A DNA stretch of 64,000 nucleotides from Flavobacterium sp. (GCF_027484705.1 NZ_JAIXSL010000018.1:86506-150505); one strand, 5' to 3'; counted from the first letter of the stretch, positions 49,356 to 60,057 are shown. Notes: generated by a model not told the origin, from the sequence alone. Translations and numbers: made by a program.

Positions 49356-49637
49356 TCAAATTGACATATAAATCCTGTGAATCGGAATGCCAACGCCTTG
49401 CTTGAGAATGACGCTTTTATCGGTCACGGCCCAAACCGTAGTTTCGACCATGCGTTTGGATTGGCTGTCTTCAAAAAAGATTTTGATTTTGGAATGTTCC
49501 AGATTGCCTAATGCCTGTGCGCGATTCAGATCGGAATGGCGCTGGTGGATGGCGTGATTGTCCTGTAAAACTTCGCTGTGGGGAAATTTAAGCGTTTGGA
49601 TGCGCTCTTTTTCGATGGGTTCAAAAAGGGTTTTCAT
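49356..49637 (-). CDS. Conserved-looking hypothetical protein (93 aa)
   Basis: Clean ORF between a terminator and a divergent intergenic region; no named family. Confidence 0.65.
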   Translation of the reverse strand: MKTLFEPIEKERIQTLKFPHSEVLQDNHAIHQRHSDLNRAQALGNLEHSKIKIFFEDSQSKRMVETTVWAVTDKSVILKQGVGIPIHRIYMSI

Positions 49638-49856
49638 AATATTGAAATTAATAGATTAGCGTAATTTAAACCATAGTGTTCCCTTTAAGTTGCTATTTTT
49701 TTATCGATGTTCTTTTGTAAAACATGCGATGACGGCTTTCCCCTACTTTGCCCGCTATTAATTTTAAAACGCCACAAATCAACTTTAATTTTATTGCTAA
49801 AAAATTAAAATTGGTAACTATTAATTCTTTATTTTTGAAATCTTTACCAACAAAAC

Positions 49857-50339
49857 ATGAAAAAATTACTTCTCCTATTGCTCGGTTTTACGATTCATGC
49901 CCATGCGCAGGATGCTTCAACAGTAACTGCAACGCCAACACCGGTTGAAAAAACTTATCGTTCGACAGAGGTCGATGTCAAGCCGCAAATCAAAGAAGGA
50001 AATTATACGCTTTCGATGTTCATCAGTGATAATTTCAAATTCCCACCGGCAATCAAAAACAAAAAAATTACAATTTTCTCTAGTTTCATCATCGAACCTG
50101 ATGGAAGCATGACGGAAATTAAAGCGTTTCATATCAACGTTAAAGATTACATCAAAACTGATGTCGTGAAAATAGCAACACAGGACGAAAAAATCAACGA
50201 AGCTGACCAAATCGAAACGATGAAAGGCGAAACCGTTCGTGTACTCAAGCTGTTCAAAAAAACTTGGGAACCGGCGATGAAAGATGGTAAACCCGTGCGT
50301 TGCCTTTACAATTACCCAATCAATTTTAACATTGAATAA
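49857..50339 (+). CDS. Secreted TonB-C-terminal-like protein
   Basis: Signal peptide 'MKKLLLLLLGFTIHAHAQ'; 'PPAIKNKKITIFSSFIIEPDGSMTEIKAF...WEPAMKDGKPVRCLYNYPINFNI' resembles the energy-transducer TonB C-domain. Confidence 0.75.
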   Translation: MKKLLLLLLGFTIHAHAQDASTVTATPTPVEKTYRSTEVDVKPQIKEGNYTLSMFISDNFKFPPAIKNKKITIFSSFIIEPDGSMTEIKAFHINVKDYIKTDVVKIATQDEKINEADQIETMKGETVRVLKLFKKTWEPAMKDGKPVRCLYNYPINFNIE

Positions 50340-50351
50340 CCGCTCAGCGTC

Positions 50352-50819
50352 ATGTTATTGACCTTCAAAAAATACAAAGAGAGCATTGGCTACGGAATAT
50401 CTTTAGCGCTGCTCTTTTTTTTATTGCGCTGGCTCGAACTCCGGTTACTCATTTTCAGCCATCAATTTGAGGTTTACGTAGGCGCGATTGCCATACTTTT
50501 TACGGCTCTAGGCGTTTGGCTCACGAATAAAATCACTAGCCCGAAAGTTGAAACCATTATTGTTGAAAAAGAGGTTTTGGTGCGTGACATTCCATTTACA
50601 CGCAATGAGGAAACCTTAAGCCAACTCAAAATCAGCAAAAGGGAACTCGAAGTGCTAACATTGATGGCTGCAGGAAAAAGCAATCAGGAAATTGCCGCGT
50701 TATTGTTCGTTTCGCTGAGTACGGTGAAATCACATGCCGCGAATTTGTTTGAAAAACTCGATGTCAAACGAAGGACGCAAGCGATTGAAACCGCTAAAAA
50801 ACGCCATATTTTACCTTAG
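50352..50819 (+). CDS. Membrane-anchored LuxR-type HTH regulator
   Basis: Two N-terminal TM segments then 'LKISKRELEVLTLMAAGKSNQEIAALLFVSLSTVKSHAANLFEKLDVKRRTQAIETAKK'; no receiver domain. Confidence 0.9.
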   Translation: MLLTFKKYKESIGYGISLALLFFLLRWLELRLLIFSHQFEVYVGAIAILFTALGVWLTNKITSPKVETIIVEKEVLVRDIPFTRNEETLSQLKISKRELEVLTLMAAGKSNQEIAALLFVSLSTVKSHAANLFEKLDVKRRTQAIETAKKRHILP

Positions 50820-50913
50820 TACTTTAGTTCGGTTTTTATAAAATCATCCTTAAGTATGAGTGATTTTGCCATGCGAATACTAACCTTTGCGGTACTAACT
50901 TAATTCATCTGTT

Positions 50914-51435
50914 ATGAAAAAAATCATTATTACTTACGGGCTAATCGCCGGTTTCATCGTGACCTTATTTATGGTCTACGGAACCTTTATGTATTACAGC
51001 AATCCGGATTTCAAACCTTCAATGGTGCTCGGATTTACGGGAATGTTTATTGCATTTACGTTTGTTTTTCTGGGTATCAGGAATTTCAGGGACAAACAAA
51101 ACGGAGGCGCCATCACTTTCGGAAACGCTTTTAAAATCGGGGCTTTGATCAGCATCATCGCCTCTTCTTGCTACGTTGCGGTTTGGCTCGTTGAATATTA
51201 CGCTTTCTTCCCAGATTTTATGGATAAATACACCGCACTCGAATTGAAGCACGCGCAGGAAAGTGGTATCACCGGAGCTGAATTGATGGCCAAACAACAG
51301 GAAATGAAAACCTACGCGGAATGGTATAAAAACCCAATTATGGTGATACTAATGACATATGCAGAAATCTTACCTATCGGATTGGTCATCGCATTGATCA
51401 GTTCCTTAATTCTGAAGAAAAAACAAAATTTATAG
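50914..51435 (+). CDS. DUF4199 domain-containing membrane protein
   Basis: 'MVLGFTGMFIAFTFVFLGIRNFRDKQNGGAITFGNAFKIGALISIIAS'. Confidence 0.92.
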   Translation: MKKIIITYGLIAGFIVTLFMVYGTFMYYSNPDFKPSMVLGFTGMFIAFTFVFLGIRNFRDKQNGGAITFGNAFKIGALISIIASSCYVAVWLVEYYAFFPDFMDKYTALELKHAQESGITGAELMAKQQEMKTYAEWYKNPIMVILMTYAEILPIGLVIALISSLILKKKQNL

Positions 51436-51463
51436 TAACTTATAACAACTTGATTTCAAAAAA

Positions 51464-51877
51464 ATGGCGAGACAAATTTTCATCAATTTAGCAGTAAAAG
51501 ACCTTCAAAAATCTATGGACTTTTATACTGCATTGGGCTTTACCAACAATCCCAAATTTTCGGACAACTCGGGAAAATGCATGGTTTGGAGTGAAAACAT
51601 TTATGCAATGCTTTTAACCCACGAGAAGTTTGCCACTTTTGCAACCAAACCAATTGCAGATACAAAATCAAATGTTGCAGGGCTTTTTTCTTTATCGGTT
51701 GATAGTGTTGACGAAGTAAATAACATTGTAACAAACGGACTTAACGCCGGTGGAACAGAACCCAGCGGAATGAAAGATTACGGTTTTATGCAACAGCGAA
51801 CTATTGAAGATTTTGACGGGCACACCTGGGAAGTTTTTTATATGGATATTTCAAAATTCCCAACCGAACAACCTTAA
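51464..51877 (+). CDS. VOC-family (glyoxalase-like) protein
   Basis: 'INLAVKDLQKSMDFYTALGFTNNPKF...FMQQRTIEDFDGHTWEVFYMD'. Confidence 0.93.
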   Translation: MARQIFINLAVKDLQKSMDFYTALGFTNNPKFSDNSGKCMVWSENIYAMLLTHEKFATFATKPIADTKSNVAGLFSLSVDSVDEVNNIVTNGLNAGGTEPSGMKDYGFMQQRTIEDFDGHTWEVFYMDISKFPTEQP

Positions 51878-51947
51878 TAATAATTAACGCTTCACTGTTA
51901 ATGCTTTAAAGGCAAAACGCCAAAGTAAATTAATTCATAAAAACACG

Positions 51948-51994
51948 AATTCCACTAATTCTCCCGGATTAAATCTGAGGGAATTAGTGGAATT
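51948..51994. terminator. Bidirectional hairpin between convergent genes
   Basis: Perfect 14-bp stem AATTCCACTAATTC (51948-51961)/GAATTAGTGGAATT (51981-51994), T-rich on both exits. Confidence 0.7.
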
Positions 51995-52014
51995 GTTATT
52001 TTTAATGGCTTGTT

Positions 52015-54258
52015 TTATTGCTCTCTCGTAAATAAAATTTCAGCACCCTGAATCAACTTCATTTCGGTTTTGGCTTCGTTGAACTGAATTTCGATACCAT
52101 AAGCCGTATCCGTGAATCGGTCTTTACCCGCAGGCTCTAAATAAATTGGCCCTTGTCCGGTAGCGACACCTTTGAGCATATTGTTTTCTTCAGTGAAAGT
52201 GATTTTGATTGGAATTTGTTTGCTTGAAAAAGTGCCCAAATAAGGATCGAGGATGACGTCTTTCTCCAATTCACCTTTGCCTGCAGCCCAAGTGTTGTTA
52301 GCCACATTATAATCCGGAAAATTGTGGTTCGGATCAATCGTGATGCTTTCTATTTCTTCAGTCGTTCCGGATTTGATGGTCCAGGAATCATTGCGCATCC
52401 AAACTTCTACAGGAAGCTTCACCTCTGAAGTTTTGCCGCTTTTGGTTTTGATTTCCAATACTACAGGCATCGCCATTTTTTCAAGATTGTCAATCGTAAT
52501 TAACGCGCCTTTTGCCGGATCGTTTTTGAGGTATTTTACTTTGCGGATGCCTTGATCTAGTCTCCAATTGTTGATGAACCAGCCTCTCCAGAACCAGTTT
52601 AGATCTTCACCACCGACATTTTCCATAGTCCTGAAAAAGTCATCCGGAGTTGGATGCTTGAACGCCCAACGCGCGATGTAAGTACGGAACGCATAATCAA
52701 AACGCTCTTTTCCTAAAATCTGCTCGCGCAACATTGTCAGCCCGGAACCTGGTTTGTAGTAGCACAATAGGCCGATGCTTTCTTCTTTCATAGCATCAGG
52801 TGTACTATAAACCGTTTCAAGATTCGGATCGGTTAAAAACACGGCGCTGTTGTTCATATTGTCGACACGTCCTTTGTACTCGCCGTTATTAAAATCCTCA
52901 GCGCTCAACGAATTGATGAACGTATTGAATCCTTCATCCATCCAGGCAAACAAACGCTCGTTAGAACCCACAATCATTGGAAACCAGCTGTGTCCGAACT
53001 CGTGATCGGTCACGCCCCAAAGATCGTTTCCTTTTGAAGTGTATTCACAGAAAACAATTCCCGGATATTCCATTCCGCCTTCGTTTCCGGCTACGTTTGT
53101 CGCTGCAGGATAAGGAAATTCGAACCAACGTTTTGAATAGTTTTCAATCGATGCTTTCGTATACTCAGTGGCCCTGCCCCAAGCAGCATCGCCATTGCTT
53201 TCCACAGGATAAGTAGAAATCGCTAATGATTTTTTTCCGCTTGGCAGGTTGATTCTCGCGGCATCCACAATAAAAGCTGCTGAAGAAGCCCAGGAAACAT
53301 CGCGCGCATTTTTGATTTTGAAACGCCAAGTCAGCGTAGATTTTCCTGCTGGGCGTGAAGCCGGACTGGTCACTTCTTCCGCGGAACGGATGATCACGGT
53401 TTTGTCGCTTTGCTTAGCGGTTGCCCAACGTTTTTGTTGTTCTGCCGTGTATACTTCTGAGGGATTTTGCAATTCGCCTGAACAAACCACGATATGGCCT
53501 GAAGGTGCCGTAATCGCGACATCGAAATCGCCGTACTCTAAATAAAATTCCGCACCTATATATGGATTGGTGTTCCAGCCTCTGACATCGTCATAAACAC
53601 ACATTCTCGGATACCATTGTGCAATCGTGAAGATTTTTCCGTTTTTGGTATCCTGAACTCCGGTGCGGTCAGAGCCATATTTTGGGGAAATGTAGGAGAA
53701 GGCAATTTTTACTTTGATGCTCGCCCCACCAGATTTCAGGTCTTGTGGTAACTGGATTTGCATGCGCGTATCAGAAATGACGAACTTCACTTCTTTTTCA
53801 GCAGGTTTTCCGTTGACCGTCGAAACGATTGAAACGGATTTGATTTTGAAACCGCCGTCAAGGATCTCGCCCTTAGTTCCGCCCCTGCTTCCTGAAAGAC
53901 TGATTACGGCATTGCCGCGCGAATCGGATTTGAACGCATTCTGGTCTAAATGCATCCATAGAAAAGACAAGGCATCCGGACTGTTGTTGGTGTATGTTAG
54001 TGTCTCTGTTCCTTGAATTTCATTCGTAGCTTCATTGAGCTGTGCGGTCAACTGATAATCTGCCCTGTTCTGCCAGTATTTCGGCCCGGGCTGTCCGCTT
54101 GCGGAACGTGTGTCGGTGCCGTTCTTTGTATAAAAATCTGGTGAAAACGTATCATGATAGTTGTATTTGGATACGACCGGCGCTTGTTGTGCATGCACAA
54201 AAATGATTTGAAAAAAGAAAGTCAGTAACAGACAGACTTTGAGAGCAGTGCTTTTCAT
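52015..54258 (-). CDS. M1-family metallopeptidase
   Basis: '[12 protein letters not shown]', '[33 protein letters not shown]' (HExxH-x18-E). Confidence 0.95.
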   Translation of the reverse strand: MKSTALKVCLLLTFFFQIIFVHAQQAPVVSKYNYHDTFSPDFYTKNGTDTRSASGQPGPKYWQNRADYQLTAQLNEATNEIQGTETLTYTNNSPDALSFLWMHLDQNAFKSDSRGNAVISLSGSRGGTKGEILDGGFKIKSVSIVSTVNGKPAEKEVKFVISDTRMQIQLPQDLKSGGASIKVKIAFSYISPKYGSDRTGVQDTKNGKIFTIAQWYPRMCVYDDVRGWNTNPYIGAEFYLEYGDFDVAITAPSGHIVVCSGELQNPSEVYTAEQQKRWATAKQSDKTVIIRSAEEVTSPASRPAGKSTLTWRFKIKNARDVSWASSAAFIVDAARINLPSGKKSLAISTYPVESNGDAAWGRATEYTKASIENYSKRWFEFPYPAATNVAGNEGGMEYPGIVFCEYTSKGNDLWGVTDHEFGHSWFPMIVGSNERLFAWMDEGFNTFINSLSAEDFNNGEYKGRVDNMNNSAVFLTDPNLETVYSTPDAMKEESIGLLCYYKPGSGLTMLREQILGKERFDYAFRTYIARWAFKHPTPDDFFRTMENVGGEDLNWFWRGWFINNWRLDQGIRKVKYLKNDPAKGALITIDNLEKMAMPVVLEIKTKSGKTSEVKLPVEVWMRNDSWTIKSGTTEEIESITIDPNHNFPDYNVANNTWAAGKGELEKDVILDPYLGTFSSKQIPIKITFTEENNMLKGVATGQGPIYLEPAGKDRFTDTAYGIEIQFNEAKTEMKLIQGAEILFTREQ

Positions 54259-54391
54259 ACTAAAGAAATTTAAATTTAATTACCATCAGTCTTGGAATAT
54301 TCTTTTTGTTACAAAAATCATCCTGATATTCTTAAAGGAGATTTGTAAAAGAATCATGGTAAAAATATCAAATTCCGTGAGATAAAATCAT

Positions 54392-54577
54392 TTAAAGATC
54401 TTTAGTATCTGTTTCTTGTTTTTCTATTTGATTTTGCGGCAACGTTTCCGGTTCGGGTTCGGAAACTATCGGATTTCTTTTGTGCTTATCCGAAACGGTA
54501 TACAGCAACTTACTGATCAGATAAGAGCCTAATATTGAAAAACTCAAGACAATAATTAATTTGAAAATAGAGCCCAT
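54392..54577 (-). CDS. Small single-TM hypothetical protein (61 aa)
   Basis: 'MGSIFKLIIVLSFSILGSYLISKLLYTVSDKHKRN'; plausible but short. Confidence 0.45.
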   Translation of the reverse strand: MGSIFKLIIVLSFSILGSYLISKLLYTVSDKHKRNPIVSEPEPETLPQNQIEKQETDTKDL

Positions 54578-54674
54578 AATATTAATAATAAAAGTAGATA
54601 GTAGGTACGAAATGAGAAACGAAAAGTATTTCTAATTATTGAGGTTTTTTAAAATTTAACAACCTTGGAGCGGT

Positions 54675-55988
54675 TTACTCTTTGATGATTTTATATCGTT
54701 TTATTTTTTGATTGTCCCAAGCGGTTAAAATATATGTCCCGGTTGGTAACGCAGAAAAATCCTGTCGCTCGATGTTCTTTCCTGTGAAAATCTGACGGCC
54801 ATTCATATCCGTCAACAAATAATCGGCATTCTCCCATCGGATATTCAATCGGAACTGTGCATTAAACGGGTTTGGATAAACAACAGCATCGTTTGCAACG
54901 CTATTTTGATTGACGCTCAAATTTCCTATGACAATCGTGAAGGTATAAGTATCCGTGAATGAACCGTTGCTAGCGGTAAGCTGCACCGTATAAACACCAT
55001 CCGCTGCAAAAGTATGGGTTGGATAGGCTTCCGAACTGGTATTGGCGGCACCGCTGGTCGGATCTCCGAAATTCCAACTGTAAGTGGTGGCATTGGTGCT
55101 TAAATTCTGGAAATAAACTTCCTCGCCCGCAGCCGGATTTGCTGGTGCATGCGTAAAAAGTGCCGTCGTGGCAAAATCGCGCTGGTTGTCTAAATAGGTG
55201 ACATTTGTAGTGACCCAATTCCCTGTGGCATTGCTTTGCGTAACGACAAGAACAGGTTGCTTTTTGGTAGTGTCAAACCATTTGAGTTCGCGGGTAGTGC
55301 GGATCGTTCTTGGCAATCCCGTTCCTAAAAGCGCAATCGAATCGTTCGAAACCAAAGTCGTTTTCATGCGCAATACATTGGAAAACGAACCATAAGGCGT
55401 TGTCAGGCTTCCCCAACCATCGACTTCGTTCGTGCGCACCAATGTGTTTTCCTGATGCAATAAGGTCGGGATATCAATCGTGTAAGCCGAATTGTCGGTA
55501 TCGGTATTTCCGTATTGAATTGGGAAATGATAAATGATGTCGGAATCTGCATACTGATTTGTGATTGGAATCTGGGTTCCGTTGTAATCGACCTTATAAG
55601 CGCTTCCAGTCTGTCTCAGATCGGCTGTGGATTTTTTATAATAATTGTTCGCAGCCGTAATGCCGACAACTTGTCCCGGAATATTCAACGTTGGCGTTTC
55701 ATTGGTGGTGGACGACAAATTCGTATTGTTGGTATTGTAGATGAAAAGCCATAAGAAACCCGTCGAAGTGGGATTTCTGAATTGCAGTTCCGTTTGCGAA
55801 GTGCCTGTCAAAGTAGCGAAATTCCAATTGAAATTGGTGCCTGTACTTTCATAATCAAGTGTCAATTCGCTTGCCGAAGTATTGTAAAAAAGATCGCCGA
55901 TAGCCGCGTACTGGCTCGAATTATACACCGCTTGGCCATGCATTTGAAAAACGGCCAATACAATTAATAACGAAATTATTCTTTTCAT
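54675..55988 (-). CDS. PKD-domain secreted protein with T9SS type A sorting domain
   Basis: Signal peptide 'MKRIISLLIVLAVFQMHGQ' (ATG 55988, track ORF starts 56162); PKD 'TYSWNFGDPTSGAANTSSEAYPTHTFAADGVYTVQLTASNG'; C-term 'VYPNPFNAQFRLNI...TGTYILTAWDNQKIKRYKIIKE'. Confidence 0.9.
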   Translation of the reverse strand: MKRIISLLIVLAVFQMHGQAVYNSSQYAAIGDLFYNTSASELTLDYESTGTNFNWNFATLTGTSQTELQFRNPTSTGFLWLFIYNTNNTNLSSTTNETPTLNIPGQVVGITAANNYYKKSTADLRQTGSAYKVDYNGTQIPITNQYADSDIIYHFPIQYGNTDTDNSAYTIDIPTLLHQENTLVRTNEVDGWGSLTTPYGSFSNVLRMKTTLVSNDSIALLGTGLPRTIRTTRELKWFDTTKKQPVLVVTQSNATGNWVTTNVTYLDNQRDFATTALFTHAPANPAAGEEVYFQNLSTNATTYSWNFGDPTSGAANTSSEAYPTHTFAADGVYTVQLTASNGSFTDTYTFTIVIGNLSVNQNSVANDAVVYPNPFNAQFRLNIRWENADYLLTDMNGRQIFTGKNIERQDFSALPTGTYILTAWDNQKIKRYKIIKE

Positions 55989-56494
55989 GGCTCCTGTTTT
56001 AATAATGACTTTAAAAAATCGAGATAGACTTTGCCTCTTTGCTCTGCAAGGTAATCTAAAAAACACATCATTGAAGACTGTATCACCAGCCCAATACCGA
56101 TGCCTTTTCCTAAAGAAAGTGAAGGACAAAAAAACCACAGCATCAAACCTAAAGCAATGCAACCGATTTCAGCCTTAAAATAAAGCGCGAGGTTTTTGAC
56201 ATGCATTTCCATCCGCGGGATTTCCTTGTCCTTAATCATGTCGAAATCTTTCTGGATGAAATAGCTGATGCTTACAATATCCATATCGCTTCGCAGGTAA
56301 ACCATGCCGCCAACAACCAACTGGATTACGCCAATGGCTGCGAACGCATACGAAATTCCGTTGTAGAAAGGAGTGCCTTTGGCCAAAAAATAAACCATGA
56401 GCACCAACGAAAACAAACCCATAAAAATACAGTAAGCGCTATCCTTTTTTTCGGCCTTAAAATAGTGGTATACTGAATCTACCATAGAATCCAT
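55985..56494 (-). CDS. Hypothetical membrane protein
   Basis: 'MDSMVDSVYHYFKAEKKDSAYCIFMGLFSLVLMVYFLAKG', multiple TM; ATG 56494 preferred; 4-bp overlap with downstream gene. Confidence 0.75.
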   Translation of the reverse strand: MDSMVDSVYHYFKAEKKDSAYCIFMGLFSLVLMVYFLAKGTPFYNGISYAFAAIGVIQLVVGGMVYLRSDMDIVSISYFIQKDFDMIKDKEIPRMEMHVKNLALYFKAEIGCIALGLMLWFFCPSLSLGKGIGIGLVIQSSMMCFLDYLAEQRGKVYLDFLKSLLKQEP

Positions 56495-56632
56495 TTTGGT
56501 TATACTTAAAATTTTGGAAAACAAATGTAAACAATCAGGTGAATTTTCTGCAGTAAAAGCAATAAAACCGATGATCTGCAGATTTTTTGGTTCCAAAAAC
56601 AACTTTACAATAACTTTAAGAACTAGCCGTTG

Positions 56633-56640
56633 TATATTTG
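56633..56640 (+). promoter_or_regulatory. -7 promoter element TATATTTG upstream of porX
   Basis: TAnnTTTG consensus 45 bp before ATG 56685. Confidence 0.5.
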
Positions 56641-56684
56641 ACAGCTTTCCTGCGTTAAACCATTCAAAATCTCAATACAAAAAA

Positions 56685-58238
56685 ATGGATCAAATCAAAA
56701 TACTTTGGGTCGATGATGAAATTGATTTACTAAAACCCCACATCCTGTTTCTCGAAAAGAAAGATTTCAATGTTACCACCTGCAACAATGGCCGGGATGC
56801 CATCGATATGTTTGATGCGGGCGATTTCGACATCGTTTTTCTGGATGAAAATATGCCGGGCATGAGCGGTCTGGAAACTTTGTCTGAAATCAAAGAGAAA
56901 AAATCTTCGACACCCGTAATCATGATTACCAAAAGTGAAGAGGAATATATTATGGAAGAAGCCATCGGTTCTAAGATTGCGGATTATCTGATCAAGCCCG
57001 TCAATCCGAACCAAATCCTGCTCAGCATTAAAAAAAACCTCGACCATACCCGATTGGTATCCGAAAAAACCACGCTCGATTACCAGAAGGAATTCCGAAA
57101 AATTGCTATGGAAATGGCTGTAGTAAATTCCTATGAAGAATGGGTTGAATGTTATAAAAAACTGATTTTCTGGGAACTGGAACTCGAGAATATCCAAGAC
57201 CAAAGCATGGTTGAAATCCTCGAATCGCAAAAAGTCGAAGCCAATACGCAGTTCGGAAAATTCATCGAAAAAAACTATGAAGACTGGTTCATACCGAAAG
57301 CTGACAAACCCATTCTATCGCATAATTTGTTCCGTGAATTGGTGGTTCCCGAGATTACCAAAAAAGACAAATCGATCTTGTTTGTGGTGATTGACAACTT
57401 AAGATATGACCAATGGAAAGTCATTGAAAGCGTTGTCGCCAACCATTACAAATTAGAAAAAGAAGTGCCTTATTACGCCATTTTACCAACCGCTACGCAA
57501 TACGCCAGAAACGCCATTTTCTCAGGATTGACACCTCTGGAAATGGAAAAACAGTTTCCGCAATACTGGAAAAACGACGTGGAGGAAGGCGGAAAAAACC
57601 TTTACGAAGCCGAATTCTTAACCGCACATTTAAAGCGTCTCGGGTTAAACATCAAACAGGAATATTTCAAAATCACCAATCTGGCGAACGGGAAAAAACT
57701 TGCTGAAAATTTCAAAGCACTCAAAGACAATGACCTTGTGACGGTAGTTTACAATTTCGTCGATATGCTCTCGCATGCCAAAACCGAAATGGATGTCGTC
57801 AAAGAACTCGCGTCTGATGACAAAGCGTATCGTTCGCTGACATTGAGTTGGTTTAAAAATTCGCCTTTACTGGAGATTATCCAACAAGCGCAAAAATTAG
57901 GATTCAAACTGATCATTACGACCGACCACGGAACCATCAACGTCAAAAACCCATCGAAAGTCATTGGCGACAAAAACACGAGCCTCAACCTGCGCTATAA
58001 AACTGGTAGAAGCCTGACTTACGAAGACCGCGATGTATATGCGGTGCGCGATCCGAAAAGCATCGGTTTACCCGCGATTAATATGAGTAGTTCTTATATT
58101 TTTGCGAAGAATGATTATTTTCTGGCTTACGTCAACAATTACAACCATTATGTGAGTTATTACCGAAATACGTATCAGCATGGTGGGATTTCGCTCGAGG
58201 AAATGATTGTGCCGCTGCTAGTGTTTAATCCGAAATAG
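56685..58238 (+). CDS. porX: PorX-like T9SS two-component regulator: CheY receiver + PglZ/alkaline-phosphatase-superfamily domain
   Basis: 'IKILWVDDEIDLLKPHILFLEKK', 'DIVFLDENMPGMSGLETL', then 'LFVVIDNLRYDQWKVIE...NFVDMLSHAKTEMD...LIITTDHGTINVKNPSKV'. Confidence 0.95.
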   Translation: MDQIKILWVDDEIDLLKPHILFLEKKDFNVTTCNNGRDAIDMFDAGDFDIVFLDENMPGMSGLETLSEIKEKKSSTPVIMITKSEEEYIMEEAIGSKIADYLIKPVNPNQILLSIKKNLDHTRLVSEKTTLDYQKEFRKIAMEMAVVNSYEEWVECYKKLIFWELELENIQDQSMVEILESQKVEANTQFGKFIEKNYEDWFIPKADKPILSHNLFRELVVPEITKKDKSILFVVIDNLRYDQWKVIESVVANHYKLEKEVPYYAILPTATQYARNAIFSGLTPLEMEKQFPQYWKNDVEEGGKNLYEAEFLTAHLKRLGLNIKQEYFKITNLANGKKLAENFKALKDNDLVTVVYNFVDMLSHAKTEMDVVKELASDDKAYRSLTLSWFKNSPLLEIIQQAQKLGFKLIITTDHGTINVKNPSKVIGDKNTSLNLRYKTGRSLTYEDRDVYAVRDPKSIGLPAINMSSSYIFAKNDYFLAYVNNYNHYVSYYRNTYQHGGISLEEMIVPLLVFNPK

Positions 58239-58260
58239 TATTTTTTTAATGAAATTCAGG

Positions 58261-58328
58261 CCGCAGTTTCACAGCTTCAAGATTGTTCATTCAATTTTTA
58301 AATCTGTGACGCAGCGGTTCTTTTTTTA
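58261..58328 (+). terminator. Probable terminator downstream of porX (bulged long-loop hairpin)
   Basis: CCGC....TCACAG (58261-58274) / CTGTGA....GCGG (58304-58317) followed by TTCTTTTTTT. Confidence 0.5.
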
Positions 58329-58331
58329 AAC

Positions 58332-58339
58332 TATTTTTG
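58332..58339 (+). promoter_or_regulatory. -7 promoter element TATTTTTG upstream of tsaE
   Basis: TAnnTTTG consensus 24 bp before ATG 58363. Confidence 0.5.
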
Positions 58340-58362
58340 TACTGTTAAAAACCCAAAAAGAT

Positions 58363-58770
58363 ATGACGCTTACGTTTTCATTGGACGATATACACCAGAT
58401 TGCCCAACAAATTCTTGATAAAAAACCTAAAAAAGTAATTTTATTTTACGGTGAAATGGGCGCCGGTAAAACAACGTTAATCAAAGCTTTAACCAAAAAA
58501 CTTGGCGTAGATAATGCTACGAGCAGCCCGACTTTTTCATTGGTGAATGAATACCAGACGGATACCGAAGATTTAGTCTACCACTTCGATATGTACCGCC
58601 TCAAAAACGAACACGAAGCCTACGATATGGGCATGGACGAATACCTTTATTCGGATCATTGGTGCTTCATTGAATGGCCTGAAAAAATCCCAACTTTGGT
58701 TCCGCACGAACACAGTACCGTGAAAATAAAAGCACTTCCTAACGGCGATCGTGAACTTGAATTCCGATAA
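58363..58770 (+). CDS. tsaE: tRNA t6A biosynthesis ATPase TsaE
   Basis: 'VILFYGEMGAGKTTLIKALTKKLGVDNATSSPTFSLVNEY', 'HFDMYRL', 'FIEWPEKI'. Confidence 0.96.
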   Translation: MTLTFSLDDIHQIAQQILDKKPKKVILFYGEMGAGKTTLIKALTKKLGVDNATSSPTFSLVNEYQTDTEDLVYHFDMYRLKNEHEAYDMGMDEYLYSDHWCFIEWPEKIPTLVPHEHSTVKIKALPNGDRELEFR

Positions 58771-58863
58771 TCAAATGGCATTTTATTTTCATTTTGATCC
58801 TCGAAAAAGTAGGTTGGAATAAACCTTTTTTTATAACTTAGACCGAAATTAGCATGTAGCATT

Positions 58864-60057
58864 ATGGCGTTAACTCCTTTCACCAAACAACAACTGCTCC
58901 CGCAGGAAGAGAAACTCGAAATCGCAAGGCACAAAAGCGAACTCTTCATCGGCATTCCCAAAGAAACCAGTTATCAGGAACGCCGCATTTGTCTGACGCC
59001 GGATGCCGTCAATTCGTTGACTTCGCATGGCCATCGCGTGATGCTCGAATCGGGTGCCGGACTCAGCGCGAGTTACAGCGATAAGGAATACAGCGATGCA
59101 GGCGCGGAAATCACGAGCGATACCAAAAAAGTACTCAGTTGCCCGATGTTGCTCAAAGTGGAACCGCTGACACGCGAAGAAATTAAGATGGTCAATCCTG
59201 AAACGATTGTCATTTCTGCGATACAATTGAAAACACGCAAAAAAGAATATTTCGATGTGCTGATGAAAAAGAAAATCACCGCACTCGCTTTTGAATACAT
59301 CAAAGATGAAGATGGATCGTATCCTGCCGTGAAATCTTTAAGTGAAATTGCAGGAACGGCTTCGATCCTTGTTGCGGCTGAACTCATGATCAACAACCTG
59401 TTCGGAAAAGGATTGCTGTTCGGGAATATTACCGGCGTTCCTCCTACTGATGTTGTCATTTTAGGCGCGGGAACAGTCGGCGAATTCGCTGCCAAAACTG
59501 CGCTTGGATTGGGAGCCAATGTCAAAGTTTTCGACAACTCGATTACCAAATTGAGACGTTTGCAGAACAACTTAAACCAACGCATTTTTACTTCGACAAT
59601 CCAACCTAAAGCATTACTCAAGGCTTTGCGTCGTTGTGATGTGGCCATTGGAGCGATGCGCGGCAAAGAACGTTGTCCGGTGGTTGTGACTGAAACCATG
59701 GTCGAACACATGAAGAAAGGTGCCGTGATTGTAGATGTCAGCATTGATACCGGAGGCTGTTTCGAGACTTCAGAAGTCACCACACACGAGAAACCGACGT
59801 TCATCAAACACGACATTGTGCATTATTGTGTGCCGAATATTCCGTCGCGTTATTCCAAAACGGCTTCGCTTTCGATCAGTAATATCATTACACCATACTT
59901 GTTGCAAATTGCGGAAGACGGCGGGATTGAAAGTGCGATCCGTTGCAACAAAGGCTTAAAAAATGGAGTGTATTTATACCACGGAATCCTGACCAACAAA
60001 GCCATTGGCGATTGGTTTGATTTGCCAGACAGCGACATCAATTTAATTGTGTTTTAA
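58864..60057 (+). CDS. ald: Alanine dehydrogenase
   Basis: 'IGIPKETSYQERRICLTPDAVNSLTSHGHRVMLESGAG', 'VILGAGTVGEFAAKTALGLGANVKVFDNS', 'HYCVPNIPSRYSKTAS'. Confidence 0.93.
   Translation: MALTPFTKQQLLPQEEKLEIARHKSELFIGIPKETSYQERRICLTPDAVNSLTSHGHRVMLESGAGLSASYSDKEYSDAGAEITSDTKKVLSCPMLLKVEPLTREEIKMVNPETIVISAIQLKTRKKEYFDVLMKKKITALAFEYIKDEDGSYPAVKSLSEIAGTASILVAAELMINNLFGKGLLFGNITGVPPTDVVILGAGTVGEFAAKTALGLGANVKVFDNSITKLRRLQNNLNQRIFTSTIQPKALLKALRRCDVAIGAMRGKERCPVVVTETMVEHMKKGAVIVDVSIDTGGCFETSEVTTHEKPTFIKHDIVHYCVPNIPSRYSKTASLSISNIITPYLLQIAEDGGIESAIRCNKGLKNGVYLYHGILTNKAIGDWFDLPDSDINLIVF

Noticed and set aside
56685-58238. PglZ of a BREX/Pgl phage-defence system
   Set aside because: The PglZ-type domain is fused to an N-terminal CheY receiver, which is the PorX architecture; no brx/pgl genes surround it.
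59073-59816. 247-aa antisense ORF within ald
   Set aside because: Shadow ORF opposite an intact, conserved alanine dehydrogenase; no independent start signals or domains.
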